Shown here piece after piece: positions 8,207 through 17,277 of a stretch of 64,000 nucleotides of DNA. Under the pieces are notes generated by a model, which did not search any database, was not told the origin of the DNA, and was given only the letters and a program-made list of their open reading frames with translations. Position numbers and translations under genes: made by a program. This stretch comes from an uncultured Sutterella sp. Its GTDB lineage: Bacteria > Pseudomonadota > Gammaproteobacteria > Burkholderiales > Burkholderiaceae_F. Within the stretch, counting starts at the first letter, position 1. Every line of letters starts with the position of its first letter. The DNA lies in the NCBI GenBank assembly GCA_900545335.1, contig UQYP01000001.1, positions 261,089 through 325,088 of the forward strand. Direction: 5' to 3'.

Positions 8207-8397
8207 CACTTTCCCAATCAGAATTCTCTAGCCTTTCTTTCCGGCTAATCTTTTTTGCAGTGCCTGCAGTTCAGAATTTCGAAGCATTATGCGTGAGATA
8301 AATAATGATCTTTTAACTGGCAACTATTGCTAGTGGCTTTTTGATATCGCTCTGATAATAAGACTGTGTCTGTTTAGACCGACTTTAGGAGAAAATA

Positions 8398-9897
8398 ATG
8401 GCGATTCAACGCGGAAAGATGAAAAAGGCTCCGGCCAAAGAATTAGTGGATTATCTGATTCGACCGGCTATCGCAACTGATTTGGAACGCTCTTACCAAA
8501 CTTTATTGGATATCAATAAAGCACACGTTCTTATGCTTGCCAAGCAAGGCATTATCGAAAAAGATGTCGCCAAACAGATTTTGCAAGTGACGCAAGATAT
8601 TGCGGGTATGCAGGCGCATCCTGAGTTTGAAATCATTCCTGATGTTGAAGACTTGTATTTCAACTTTGAACGCTATCTGATTAAACGTACTTCTTTGGAA
8701 ATCGGCGGTCAGCAGCATACGGCTCGCTCCCGTAACGATATGTTTGCCACCGAAATCCGTTATGACACGCGCCGCTACTTCCTCACGCTTTGCGAACACT
8801 TCAACAATCTGCGTCGCAGCTTCCTGAAGATTGCTCGTGAAAACACCGATGCCGTGATGTCGGGCTACACCCATCTGCAGCCCTCCGAACCGATCACTTT
8901 GGCTCACTACTGCTCGGCTATTTTAAATGCCATGGCTCGTGACTACGAACGCATGACGCATGTTTGGAAGACAGTCAACCAATGTCCGCTCGGCGGCGGT
9001 TCAATGGGCTCTACGACGTTTGATATTGACCGTCATTACACAGCCAAACTTTTAGGTTTTGACAAACCTTTGGAAAACTCTTTGGACTGCGTGGCAGGGC
9101 GCGACTTCACGCTTGAATTGGCAGCCGCTATGTCCACGGCAGGCTTAACCTTCAGCCGCATTGCCATGGATCTCACGCTTTGGGCTACTCCTGAATACGG
9201 CTATATCGAGTTGGATGACTCGGTTTCGGGCTGCTCTTCGATCATGCCGCAAAAGAAAAACCCGATTGCGCTCGAACACGTCCGCGCCAAGTCCGGCCAC
9301 CTGGAAGCCTTCTATGTGTCGCTTTGCACGGGCATGAAGAACGTTCCGTACATGCACTGCCGCGACATCAGCACGGAATCCGTACGCTACTTCTGGACGG
9401 CGATGACGGAATTCCTCCAAGACGCAGACCTCTTGAATGCTTCCTTGCGTGAAATGAAAGTTCACAAGGAACATATGGTTGAAAGCGCCCGCCGTAATTT
9501 CTGCACGGTCACGGAATTGGCCAACTATTTGGTGCGTATCGACAAGATTTCCTTCCGCGAAGCTCATGAAATCGTAGCTGACGTGGTCGGTTATCTGAAT
9601 GAAAAGCATCTGATGGCAGACCAAATTACGTTGGATGAACTCAACATGTTCTGCCAGAAACTCTTTAACTTCACCTCTAAGCTCACCGCTGAAGATCTGA
9701 AGGCTGCTCTTGACCCGGTCAAGAACGCTCAGTCGAAGACCTGCTGGGGCGGTACGGCTGAAGCTGAAGTCACTCGTCAGCTCGATGTGATCGAAGCTCA
9801 GATTGAAAAGGATGAAGAAGAACGCAAGGCACGCTTGGCTCAAATCGATCAAGCCAAGGTTGATTTGGAAAAGGCGGTTGAAGACTTCATCGCATAA
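8398..9897 (+). CDS. ArgH-like lyase 1 (fumarase/aspartase superfamily)
   Basis: Member of the argininosuccinate lyase branch of the fumarase/aspartase superfamily, whose enzymes eliminate fumarate from N- or O-succinyl compounds. All three active-site regions are intact: HTARSRND (residues 107-114), the catalytic-histidine SGYTHLQPSEP (about 155-165) and the loop CSSIMPQKKNP (279-289). It is about 40 residues longer than ordinary ArgH and lacks the usual WGGRF start, so arginine biosynthesis is not assured; an unknown succinyl-type substrate is as likely. AGGAG lies six bases before the ATG. It resembles the ArgH-like gene at 21063 throughout. A terminator follows. Confidence 0.8.
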   Translation: MAIQRGKMKKAPAKELVDYLIRPAIATDLERSYQTLLDINKAHVLMLAKQGIIEKDVAKQILQVTQDIAGMQAHPEFEIIPDVEDLYFNFERYLIKRTSLEIGGQQHTARSRNDMFATEIRYDTRRYFLTLCEHFNNLRRSFLKIARENTDAVMSGYTHLQPSEPITLAHYCSAILNAMARDYERMTHVWKTVNQCPLGGGSMGSTTFDIDRHYTAKLLGFDKPLENSLDCVAGRDFTLELAAAMSTAGLTFSRIAMDLTLWATPEYGYIELDDSVSGCSSIMPQKKNPIALEHVRAKSGHLEAFYVSLCTGMKNVPYMHCRDISTESVRYFWTAMTEFLQDADLLNASLREMKVHKEHMVESARRNFCTVTELANYLVRIDKISFREAHEIVADVVGYLNEKHLMADQITLDELNMFCQKLFNFTSKLTAEDLKAALDPVKNAQSKTCWGGTAEAEVTRQLDVIEAQIEKDEEERKARLAQIDQAKVDLEKAVEDFIA

Positions 9898-9915
9898 AAA
9901 CGATTTTGCTCCTTA

Positions 9916-9953
9916 GGGGCGGAAGGGTTCAGATCCACTTTCCGCCCCTTTTT
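9916..9953 (+). terminator. Rho-independent terminator after ArgH-like lyase 1
   Basis: GGGGCGGAA (9916-9924) pairs with TTCCGCCCC (9940-9948), followed by five T. It separates the lyase gene from the marC-lysR-lysR group. Confidence 0.88.
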
Positions 9954-9982
9954 CCATCCCATTTCGACGGAGAGGTCCTGAG

Positions 9983-10585
9983 ATGCTTGAGTTGGGCTCA
10001 CTGTTCTTTTCGACCTTCATTAAATTCTTTTTTCTGCTGACGCCTTTTTTTATCATCTCGATTTTTTTATCGCTCACGAGTGACGCCAACGAAGTTGTCA
10101 AAAAGATGTTGGCCATAAAAGTCACGATTGGGGTTGAAGTTATCAGCTTAATTTTGCTGATTTTCGGTGATGCTTTATTTGATCTTTTGGGAATCTCTGT
10201 TCCGGCCTTCAAAATCGGAGCGGGAGCACTTTTATTTTTATCGGCCATCTCTTTGGTTCAGGGCAAGCCCACGGTGCCGGATGTGAAAACTTCTCTTATG
10301 GATTTGGCCATCGTACCGATGGCGATTCCGCTTACTTTAGGGCCGGGCTCTGTCGGTGCGCTCGTTGTCATGAGCAGTGATTTAAAGGGATTTTTGGCGA
10401 TTGCCACGACAGCTATTGCGATATCATTAGCAGTATTAAGTGTCGGTTTGCTCCTTTATGCCTCAGCTTCCATAGAACGGATTATCGGAGAAAAAGGTAT
10501 TCAGATGCTCAGCAAATTAACCGGGTTGGTACTCGCCTCTTTGTCGGCACAAATGATGTTTGAGGGGGCGGCGACCTTTTTTTAG
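9983..10585 (+). CDS. MarC-family integral membrane protein
   Basis: Multispanning inner-membrane protein of the MarC/NAAT family, with about six hydrophobic segments in 200 residues. Features include LFFSTFIKFFFLLTPFF at the N-terminus, GDALFDLLGISVPAFKIGAGALLFLSAI in the middle and the PMAIPLTLGPGSVGALVV motif near residue 110, which is the best family marker. Members are of largely unknown function; some were reported as amino-acid transporters. It begins a three-gene unit with two LysR genes (9 and 10 base gaps), so it may serve the same island. Confidence 0.82.
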   Translation: MLELGSLFFSTFIKFFFLLTPFFIISIFLSLTSDANEVVKKMLAIKVTIGVEVISLILLIFGDALFDLLGISVPAFKIGAGALLFLSAISLVQGKPTVPDVKTSLMDLAIVPMAIPLTLGPGSVGALVVMSSDLKGFLAIATTAIAISLAVLSVGLLLYASASIERIIGEKGIQMLSKLTGLVLASLSAQMMFEGAATFF

Positions 10586-10594
10586 GACCGCGCA

Positions 10595-11638
10595 ATGGCC
10601 AATGACGATCTCTTTAATTTTCGAAAACTTTTTCCCTTAGGAACCATTAGTTTTCTTAATTTGTGCAAAACGCGCAGTTACACTAAAACGGCAAAAGAGC
10701 TTCACACGTCGCAATCCTCCGTTTCCAGAAGCATCGCAGATTTAGAAAACAGTTTAGGTTTTGAGCTCATTGAACGCGATACGCGTCCGATCAAAATTAC
10801 TCAGGCGGGGCTCCTGCTGCAGCAGTCTCTGTTGAGTTGCCAAAATAATCTTGAAAGTGTTTTACTGAATATTCAGGCGAGCAATTTTACTCATTTGCCA
10901 CTGCGTATCGGTTTTATCGAAAGTATGCTTGACTGTTTCACCAAGCCCCTTTTGATTAATCTCAGATCAGACTATTCCAATGCTTTGGTTTTGACAGCAG
11001 TCAGTACACAGTTAATTAAGCTGCTCGATGAAGATCGGTTAGACTTTATTGTCTCATCGAATCCTTTTAGTCAGAGAAATGATTTAAAGCGATATTTTCT
11101 TTTTCAGGAGCCTTCGGTCATTATTTTGCCGAAATCTTTGAATTTGCCCGAACCGCTTACTTGGGAGCACTTGAAGTATTGCGGTCTGCCGCAAATTTCA
11201 CATGACAAAGACAGCTCCGGCGCAGCCCTTGAAGATCGTCTTTTCAGCGAAAATGGTCTTAATTTTGTTCATCAGCTTGATGTGAATTCCAACAGTTTGA
11301 TCGCGGAGATGGTGGCCGAGCGTTTCGGTTGGTCTCTGACGAGAGTCACATCTCTAATACGTTTTCCTCAGTTTGCCGAGCAAATTTCAGTCAGACAGAT
11401 GCCTGATCCATTGACATCCAGAGAAATTTTTTTAATCTATAAGAAGGATGTTTTTTCTCCTATGGCACAAAAAATTGCCAGAGAGATAAGGCAGATTATT
11501 GAGTTTTCGCTCGTGCCCAGAATGCTTTCATGGGCTCCGTGGATCAAGCCCTATCTCTTTGTGCAGGGCAGAGATGCTTTGGATCGGGTGGCATTGTTTC
11601 CTGAAGAACATCCGGATCGCGTAATTTCTGTTTTGTAG
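10595..11638 (+). CDS. LysR-family regulator, copy 1
   Basis: Transcription regulator with an N-terminal winged helix-turn-helix (about residues 15-75; SYTKTAKELHTSQSSVSRSI is the recognition region) and a C-terminal effector domain. It ends with an unusual extension (APWIKPYLFVQGRDALDRV) that the next gene and the broken copy at 17278 share in part. 347 residues is longer than the usual 300. It follows marC by nine bases. The near neighbour at 11649 is similar over its whole length, so this is a tandem duplication. Control of the lyase genes around it is an inference from position. Confidence 0.88.
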   Translation: MANDDLFNFRKLFPLGTISFLNLCKTRSYTKTAKELHTSQSSVSRSIADLENSLGFELIERDTRPIKITQAGLLLQQSLLSCQNNLESVLLNIQASNFTHLPLRIGFIESMLDCFTKPLLINLRSDYSNALVLTAVSTQLIKLLDEDRLDFIVSSNPFSQRNDLKRYFLFQEPSVIILPKSLNLPEPLTWEHLKYCGLPQISHDKDSSGAALEDRLFSENGLNFVHQLDVNSNSLIAEMVAERFGWSLTRVTSLIRFPQFAEQISVRQMPDPLTSREIFLIYKKDVFSPMAQKIAREIRQIIEFSLVPRMLSWAPWIKPYLFVQGRDALDRVALFPEEHPDRVISVL

Positions 11639-11648
11639 GTTACTGGTT

Positions 11649-12689
11649 ATGGTAGAAAAGGCCGGTTTGCTTAAATCTTTTTTCCCACTGGGTATTCTCT
11701 GTTTTCTCAGCCTGTGTAAAACGCACAGCTACACTCAGACTGCGAAGCAACTCAATACCTCGCAGTCCTCTGTTTCGCGTTCAATCATTGAAATGGAGAA
11801 TATGCTGGGATTTCAATTGGTTGAAAGACAGACCAGACCGATCAAAATTACCCAGTCAGGACTTTTGCTTGAAAAATCTCTGCTCACTTGCCAAAGCACG
11901 CTTGAGCAAATGCTCGTGGATATTCGCCAAAATAATTTGGTCCACATGCCTTTCCGTATCGGCCTTATCGAAAGCATGGCCGACTGCCTGACCAGGCCCC
12001 TCTTTCAGAATCTAAACGGTGAGTACGCTAATGCTTTGGCTTTAACCGCAGTCAGTACGCGTCTTTTGGAGTTATTGGATGAAGATCGCGTGGACTTCAT
12101 TGTCTCATCGAACCCCTTCAGTTACCGCAATGACTTAAAGCGCTATTTTGTTTTCCAGGAGCCTTCCATCATTGTGACACCGAAGTCAGTTGTGTTGCCC
12201 AGACCCTTAACCTGGCAGAGACTTCAGTATTGCGGTTTGCCACAGATCTCTTATGACAGAGCTAATTCAGGTGCCGCTATGGAAAGGCGCTTATTTAATG
12301 AAAACGGATTGAGCTTCATTCGCCGTATTGAGGTTGATCTGAATGTTCTTTTAATGGGGATGGTCGCCAATAATATGGGATGGGCCTTGACTCGAGTGAC
12401 CTCATTGGTTCAGTTCCCGAATTACGGACGTGAAGTTAACGTCTACGAAATGCCTGACCCGTTGGCTTCAAAAGAAGTCTTTCTAATCTATAAAAACGAC
12501 GCTTTCTCAGACATGGCAGAAAAGATTGCCCGAGAAATTAAGAAAGTGATTTGTGAAGATCTGATTCCTCAAATGCTCACTTGGGCGCCGTGGCTCAAAC
12601 CCTATCTGTTCGTGCAGGGGCAGGGCCCCCTTGATCGGGTTCCGGCATTCCCCGATGAGCACCCCAGTCGTTTGACTACGGTATTTTAA
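11649..12689 (+). CDS. LysR-family regulator, copy 2
   Basis: Tandem paralogue of the preceding regulator, starting ten bases after its stop. The helix-turn-helix contains SYTQTAKQLNTSQSSVSRSI and the effector domain shares blocks such as LDEDRVDFIVSSNPF and LTWAPWLKPYLFVQGQ with copy 1. 346 residues. Having two full-length copies adjacent suggests response to two effectors or heteromer formation. It converges on the lyase-subunit gene at 12731, with a hairpin between. Confidence 0.88.
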   Translation: MVEKAGLLKSFFPLGILCFLSLCKTHSYTQTAKQLNTSQSSVSRSIIEMENMLGFQLVERQTRPIKITQSGLLLEKSLLTCQSTLEQMLVDIRQNNLVHMPFRIGLIESMADCLTRPLFQNLNGEYANALALTAVSTRLLELLDEDRVDFIVSSNPFSYRNDLKRYFVFQEPSIIVTPKSVVLPRPLTWQRLQYCGLPQISYDRANSGAAMERRLFNENGLSFIRRIEVDLNVLLMGMVANNMGWALTRVTSLVQFPNYGREVNVYEMPDPLASKEVFLIYKNDAFSDMAEKIAREIKKVICEDLIPQMLTWAPWLKPYLFVQGQGPLDRVPAFPDEHPSRLTTVF

Positions 12690-12695
12690 GAGACA

Positions 12696-12722
12696 GACCG
12701 GGATTCAATTTGAATCCCGGTC
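12696..12722. terminator. Bidirectional hairpin between convergent genes
   Basis: GACCGGGATTCAA (12696-12708) and its exact complement TTGAATCCCGGTC (12710-12722) with a one-base centre, between convergent lysR copy 2 and the lyase subunit at 12731. It has no strong T run, so Rho-independent action is less certain. Confidence 0.6.
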
Positions 12723-12730
12723 AAAGTTTC

Positions 12731-14107
12731 CTACTTCGTTTCTCTTCTTAAGTCAGCAAAGCGCAGAAGCACTTTTTCAACTTGATCTGCATTGATTAAG
12801 TTGGCGGGATTTAAAATTTCGTCCAAAGCATCATCGGGCAAAACTTTGAGTTCTTTTGCAGCTTGCAGACAGGTCAGATTTTGTTTTTTAGCCAGATCCT
12901 GAACCTTCAAACGATCTTCTTTCGTGCAGAAATAATCCAGCGCATGCGCCAAAGCCAAAGAACTTTGAGCTTGTTTGAGAGCCCGATCGGGGAAGGCGGT
13001 GATACCCTGAATCACTTTGGTGCCGAAAATTTTCAGCGTTCTGGCCAATAAATCACTTGAGTCCATCAACGTTTTAACGGGCAAGGTTGAAGAGGGGGCT
13101 GCGCCCAACCAACCGGAGTGAACACCCAGAGTTGAAGCCCAGTGATTGGACAAAATGTTGTCAGAAACGAGCATTGCCAGCTCTGCAACCGTCGGATTGA
13201 TTTTCCCGGGCATGATGGAAGAGCCGGGAGCAACGGCAGGAAACGCAATTTCACGAATGCCGCCTCTGGGACCGGAACATAAAAGTCCCAGGTCATGCGC
13301 AGTTTTCCAAAGCACTAAGGCAATCGATTGGATGTGGGCGTGAGTCAAAACAAGTTTTTGAGCGCCGTCTAATCCAACTAAAGCATTGGCAGGCGCTTGC
13401 AGTTCGAAACCGGCCAATTGAGAGAGTGCAGCGTTGGCAGCCTTTTGAAAAGCACGAGTACTGCCCAATCCCGTCCCGGCTTCACCAAGGCCAAGTGCGG
13501 ATTCATTCCAAGTGAGCTGGTTTTGTTTAAGGCTTTCTAACGACTCCCGAAGTGTGACGCTATAAGCTTTAAATTCATCGCCTAAGCTCACAGGCAAGCC
13601 ATCACGAAGGTTGGAGCGAGAGGTTTTGACGACATCTTTAAATTCATTGGCTTTCGTATCCATCAAATCCGCAAACCAATGACCGGCTTGCAGAAGCGGT
13701 GTAATACATTCCCGAACAACAAGGGTTTTAATCGTAGCCGTAACATCCGCATCGGCCTGATTGATTAAGAGGTCATCGCGAGTCACGGTGAGCGTATCGG
13801 TACTGGCAGCGCGAGCCAAATAGTCTGAAATCGCCAAATTAAGCGGTGCCCCCATGCTTCTGTAGATGTTGATGGGGATATCGACTTTTGAAAGATCTTC
13901 CAAAGCGAGCCTGCAGGCCTTTTCAATCGCATCGGCCTTATCCGGGCAAAGGGCTCCCGTTTCCTTATTGGCTAGCGTTACGGCAAGCTTAACAAGTAAG
14001 GCGGCTTTAATTAAATACGGATAATGATTGAGAGTACGGTTCCCGGCTTTCAGCATTTTATGAAGCTTCTCAATCAGCATCAAATCATTTGTTTCTTTTT
14101 CAGTCAT
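12731..14107 (-). CDS. Aspartase-like lyase subunit keeping the catalytic loop (pair 1, beta)
   Basis: Member of the fumarase/aspartase superfamily (458 residues) with an uneven active site. The third conserved region is intact: FPAVAPGSSIMPGKINP (about 289-305) has the catalytic serine, lysine and asparagine. The first two are not: where family members have VNMGQSSNDxxPT this protein has INQADADVTAT (115-125), and GRTxLQDA is replaced by SRSNLRDG (163-170). Alone it should not be able to build a normal active site. It starts 23 bases after the stop of the gene at 14131, which shows the opposite loss. The start region also lacks the usual PxxxYYG N-terminal strand. Likely a partner subunit of a mixed tetramer; an inactive regulator is the alternative. 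Confidence 0.8.
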   Translation of the reverse strand: MTEKETNDLMLIEKLHKMLKAGNRTLNHYPYLIKAALLVKLAVTLANKETGALCPDKADAIEKACRLALEDLSKVDIPINIYRSMGAPLNLAISDYLARAASTDTLTVTRDDLLINQADADVTATIKTLVVRECITPLLQAGHWFADLMDTKANEFKDVVKTSRSNLRDGLPVSLGDEFKAYSVTLRESLESLKQNQLTWNESALGLGEAGTGLGSTRAFQKAANAALSQLAGFELQAPANALVGLDGAQKLVLTHAHIQSIALVLWKTAHDLGLLCSGPRGGIREIAFPAVAPGSSIMPGKINPTVAELAMLVSDNILSNHWASTLGVHSGWLGAAPSSTLPVKTLMDSSDLLARTLKIFGTKVIQGITAFPDRALKQAQSSLALAHALDYFCTKEDRLKVQDLAKKQNLTCLQAAKELKVLPDDALDEILNPANLINADQVEKVLLRFADLRRETK

Positions 14108-14130
14108 GACAAATTACTCCCAACCTTTGA

Positions 14131-15588
14131 CTAAGAAATCTTGCGCAGTTTTCCATACTTATGGAACATCGCAACCATCTCACGGCAATCGGTGAGTTTT
14201 TTGACATTAAAGAGATCCTCTGCAACTTCCGGTGGCAGTAAATGTTCTTTAAGTGCGGCCTCTTTACAGGAGATATTTTCCGCGATGGCGAGTTTGGCAA
14301 TTTTCACCCCTGTGGGATAGCCGTATAACGAGCTCACCATAGTTGACAGAGAAGTAGAGAGCTCGGCATTGGTCTTGCAGCGCTCGATATTGACTTCAAT
14401 ACCTTCCATGCATTTGGTAGCGAAAATATCTACAACATCTTCGACCATGGTTAAAGCATCAAGAACACAGATGATGCCGCCCGAATTGATGGAGCCGTGG
14501 TCAAGCTGTCCTTCGTTGGCAGCAAACATAGCCATTTGTTCGGTGGCGATCACCTGCTGCATTGTTTCAATGACTAACTCGGGAACATAGGTGCAGCTTG
14601 TCCCCAAATAGTTCTGAAGTTCATCATCCAACTCAGGCAGATGCAGCTCGCAAAGACCGGTTCTGGGGCCGGAAGAGTAAAGCAGCAGGTCATTGGCAAT
14701 GCGGCCCATGGCCGTTGCAACGGCTGAGAGCCGTTCCATCAAAATGAGCTGATGGTCGGTGTTTCGCATACTGTCAAAAACAGCACTGTCAGGAATGACT
14801 TCGTCGCCCGGCATTTGAGCTAAATGCATCTCAAAGCCGATGATTTTGGAGAGGTTCTCATAGATATGCTCGGCGTAGCCCGGTAACTGTCCCATCCCGG
14901 TCCCTAAGACCGTAGCACCTAAAACGCCCTCTTCAAAAGTCTGACGGTAATGCTCAAGCGTGATTCTGTTGCGGCGCAGTTGGCTTTGCCAGCCGCCAAA
15001 GACCTGACCGTAGGTCATCGGAACAGCGTCTTGCAAACCGGTTCTGCCTAAACGAATGACGCTTTCAAACTCGAGTGCTTTTTTAGCTACCGCTTTTTCC
15101 AAACGCTTTAATGCGTCACAGACCCGTTTAACGCGGCGATGCAGGACAATAGCTTCGACGGTCGGGAAAACGTCGTTGGAAGACTGGCACATATTGACGT
15201 GAGAGTTGGGGTGGACTTGATCGTAGCCCTTGTGTCCCGTCAATATTTCATTGGCGCGGTTAGCTAAAACTTCATTGACATTCATGTTGACGCCCGTGCC
15301 CTGACTGCGCCAAATGTTGACGGGGAACTGCCCGTCAAAACGTCCGGCAATCATCTCATCACAAGCCTGTTGAATGGCTTCGGATTTTTTGGGATCAAGC
15401 GCTCCGATTTGAGCGTTTGTGATAGCACAGGCTTTTTTGACTTCGGCTACCGCATGCATGACTTCCGGATAGTCGTTATAAGTGCGATCTGACACAAGAT
15501 AGTTTTGAGAGACGCGGGTTGTTTGAATCCCGTAATAGGCCTCATCAGGAACTGCCATTTCGCCCAGTGAATCTTTTTCAATTCTCAT
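14131..15588 (-). CDS. Aspartase-like lyase subunit lacking the catalytic loop (pair 1, alpha)
   Basis: Aspartase-family protein (485 residues) with a standard N-terminus (RIEKDSLGEMAVPDEAYYG), GTGVNMNVNEV near residue 98, HVNMCQSSNDVFPT (130-143) and GRTGLQDAVPMT (181-192). The third region, normally GSSIMPAKVNP, is replaced in register and at the same length: residues 317-337 read LPELDDELQNYLGTSCTYVPE minus all catalytic Ser, Lys and Asn. So it cannot supply the catalytic serine. It is transcribed just before the gene at 12731, which keeps that loop but has lost SSND. 195 bases separate it from a broken Dcu transporter gene upstream. Substrate unknown; a deamination or fumarate-releasing lyase is likely from the family. 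Confidence 0.82.
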   Translation of the reverse strand: MRIEKDSLGEMAVPDEAYYGIQTTRVSQNYLVSDRTYNDYPEVMHAVAEVKKACAITNAQIGALDPKKSEAIQQACDEMIAGRFDGQFPVNIWRSQGTGVNMNVNEVLANRANEILTGHKGYDQVHPNSHVNMCQSSNDVFPTVEAIVLHRRVKRVCDALKRLEKAVAKKALEFESVIRLGRTGLQDAVPMTYGQVFGGWQSQLRRNRITLEHYRQTFEEGVLGATVLGTGMGQLPGYAEHIYENLSKIIGFEMHLAQMPGDEVIPDSAVFDSMRNTDHQLILMERLSAVATAMGRIANDLLLYSSGPRTGLCELHLPELDDELQNYLGTSCTYVPELVIETMQQVIATEQMAMFAANEGQLDHGSINSGGIICVLDALTMVEDVVDIFATKCMEGIEVNIERCKTNAELSTSLSTMVSSLYGYPTGVKIAKLAIAENISCKEAALKEHLLPPEVAEDLFNVKKLTDCREMVAMFHKYGKLRKIS

Positions 15589-15782
15589 GCTTTCTGCTCC
15601 TTGGTCAGTAGATAAGCTTTAAAAACTAACAATGCGTTGGTTATAAACACCTGTTTGTCATTTTCCGATCAACTGTTGTCTTGAGCAACGACTTGCCAGT
15701 TTTTGCAAGACTATGTTTCATAATTTGGGATTTGTGCTTGCAGTCCTGACTTTGCACTGGACTGCAAGCGTTGTCATTTTGG

Positions 15783-17084
15783 TTAAATCACAAACTGTCC
15801 GATCGAGAGTCCGACGGTAACTGCCACGATTGTGCAGATTAAGCCGGGACGCATGAAAGAATGGTTCAACACAAATTTGCCGATCTTCGTTGTTCCGGAT
15901 AGGTTAAAAGCGATCGTTGCAACCAAAGCACCGGAGGTCGGAATGAAGAACAAACCGTTGACAGCCGGGTACATGCCGATTAAAGAGGCCGGTCCAAGAC
16001 CTAAAGCTAAACCGAGAGGCATCACGGCACGGACCGTTGCCGCTTGAGAGTGCAGCACAACAGCCAGGAAAAAGAGGATGACAGCAAAGATCCAGGGATA
16101 AGCAGCAATAATGTCTTTAGAGCTGGCTAACCACTCTGTTTTGTGTGCTGAAATGAAGCTGTCGCCCAACCAAGCCAAACCGAAAACGGCGATCAAAGCG
16201 GTAATACCGGCACGCATAATCGGAGAGGTCATGGCGTCGGATAACTTCGGGCGGGTGACCACAAGAATGACGGCAGCAACCGTGAGCATGGCAATTTGCA
16301 GGAACATCGCCATACTGAGGGGTTTGGCGGCTCCAGCCGGAGTTCTTAATTCAGGCACAAAACCGGAAACCACGACAAAGACCACACCTAAAACGAAAAT
16401 GAGGGCACTGATTGCAGCGCTCTTAGGCAGCTTTTTCTGTTCTACTTTGGCCGGAGGCGGAATGAGACCGTCTTGAAGTCTAGCCTGAAATTCGGGGTCT
16501 TTAGCCAGATCTTTACCCGCAAACATTTGGAAGCAAGAAGCTATGAAAACACCGCATAAAGAGGCAGGAACGGAAATCGCAAGAATGTGTCCCAAAGTCA
16601 GGTCATAGTTGGCAGCAACTAAAAGACCTAATAAAGCAGCCGTAGCAGCTGAAACGGGGGAAGCCGTAACAGCTTGCTGAGCAGCCAAGGCAGAAATTGC
16701 CATTGGGCGTTCAGGACGGATTCCCGTTGCGTAAGACCCGGCATCAATGGATAGCAGATATGTGCCGTGCCGGCGAGAAAAGAGAAGAACCAGACGGTCA
16801 GCGGTGCGACCAGTGTCACCCGCTTAGGATTGGAACGAATGATTTTTTCTGCTACCGAGACCATGTAATCGACACCACCTGCGGCATACATAACCGAGGC
16901 TGCTGTGACCACAGCTGTGATGATTAACATCACATCAATAGGGGCCGAAGTCGGTTTGATACCGAAAAAGAACGTTAAGATCAAAAGGCCTACGCCGCCC
17001 CAAATACCTAAACCGATCCCTTTGTAGCGGGCACCCAAAAAAAATACACGCTACAACAACGATGATTTCTAATGTTGTTGACAT
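15783..17084 (-). pseudogene. Broken Dcu-type C4-dicarboxylate transporter
   Basis: Matches the intact transporter at 19736 along its length but is split by two frame disruptions. First, after an ATG at 17084 (GGAG seven bases upstream, peptide MSTTLEIIVVVACIF) a run of eight T on the coding strand (17037-17044) shifts the frame just before GARYKGIG; seven T would restore it. Second, near 16726-16742 between PLMP and GIRPERP, the intact copy has nine codons where this one has 14 bases, a net loss of 13. The downstream part (AAQQAVTASPVSAA to the end) is otherwise well preserved, so decay is recent. It heads the pair 1 lyase genes and is divergent from a broken lysR. Confidence 0.82.
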
Positions 17085-17277
17085 AAGTGCTCCGAAAAAG
17101 AAAAGAACGTTTTATGAGAGAAAACGAAATTTTCGAGACCAAGCGCTCGGAGCTCTTAAAAAATATTTTCAAATGAGATGAAATGAGTCACAATGATTCT
17201 GCGTTTTTTGCAAAAACATATTGCGTTAGGTAAAGCGCTATAGTCTTATAACTAAAAGCGTAATAAATTACTTTTTT

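Noticed and set aside
8167..8397. Promoter for ArgH-like lyase 1
   Set aside because: Several TTGNNN and NATAAT hexamers exist, but none at 16-18 base spacing; no confident promoter could be set.
9145..9852. Minus-strand open frame of about 235 codons inside ArgH-like lyase 1
   Set aside because: Antisense shadow of a conserved coding sequence; no recognisable protein features.
8398..9897. Naming the ArgH-like genes argH
   Set aside because: Atypical length and N-terminus, two copies, and transporter context make arginine biosynthesis uncertain; no gene symbol was given.
14131..15588. Naming the alpha subunits aspA
   Set aside because: The catalytic loop is missing, so a simple aspartase assignment would mislead.
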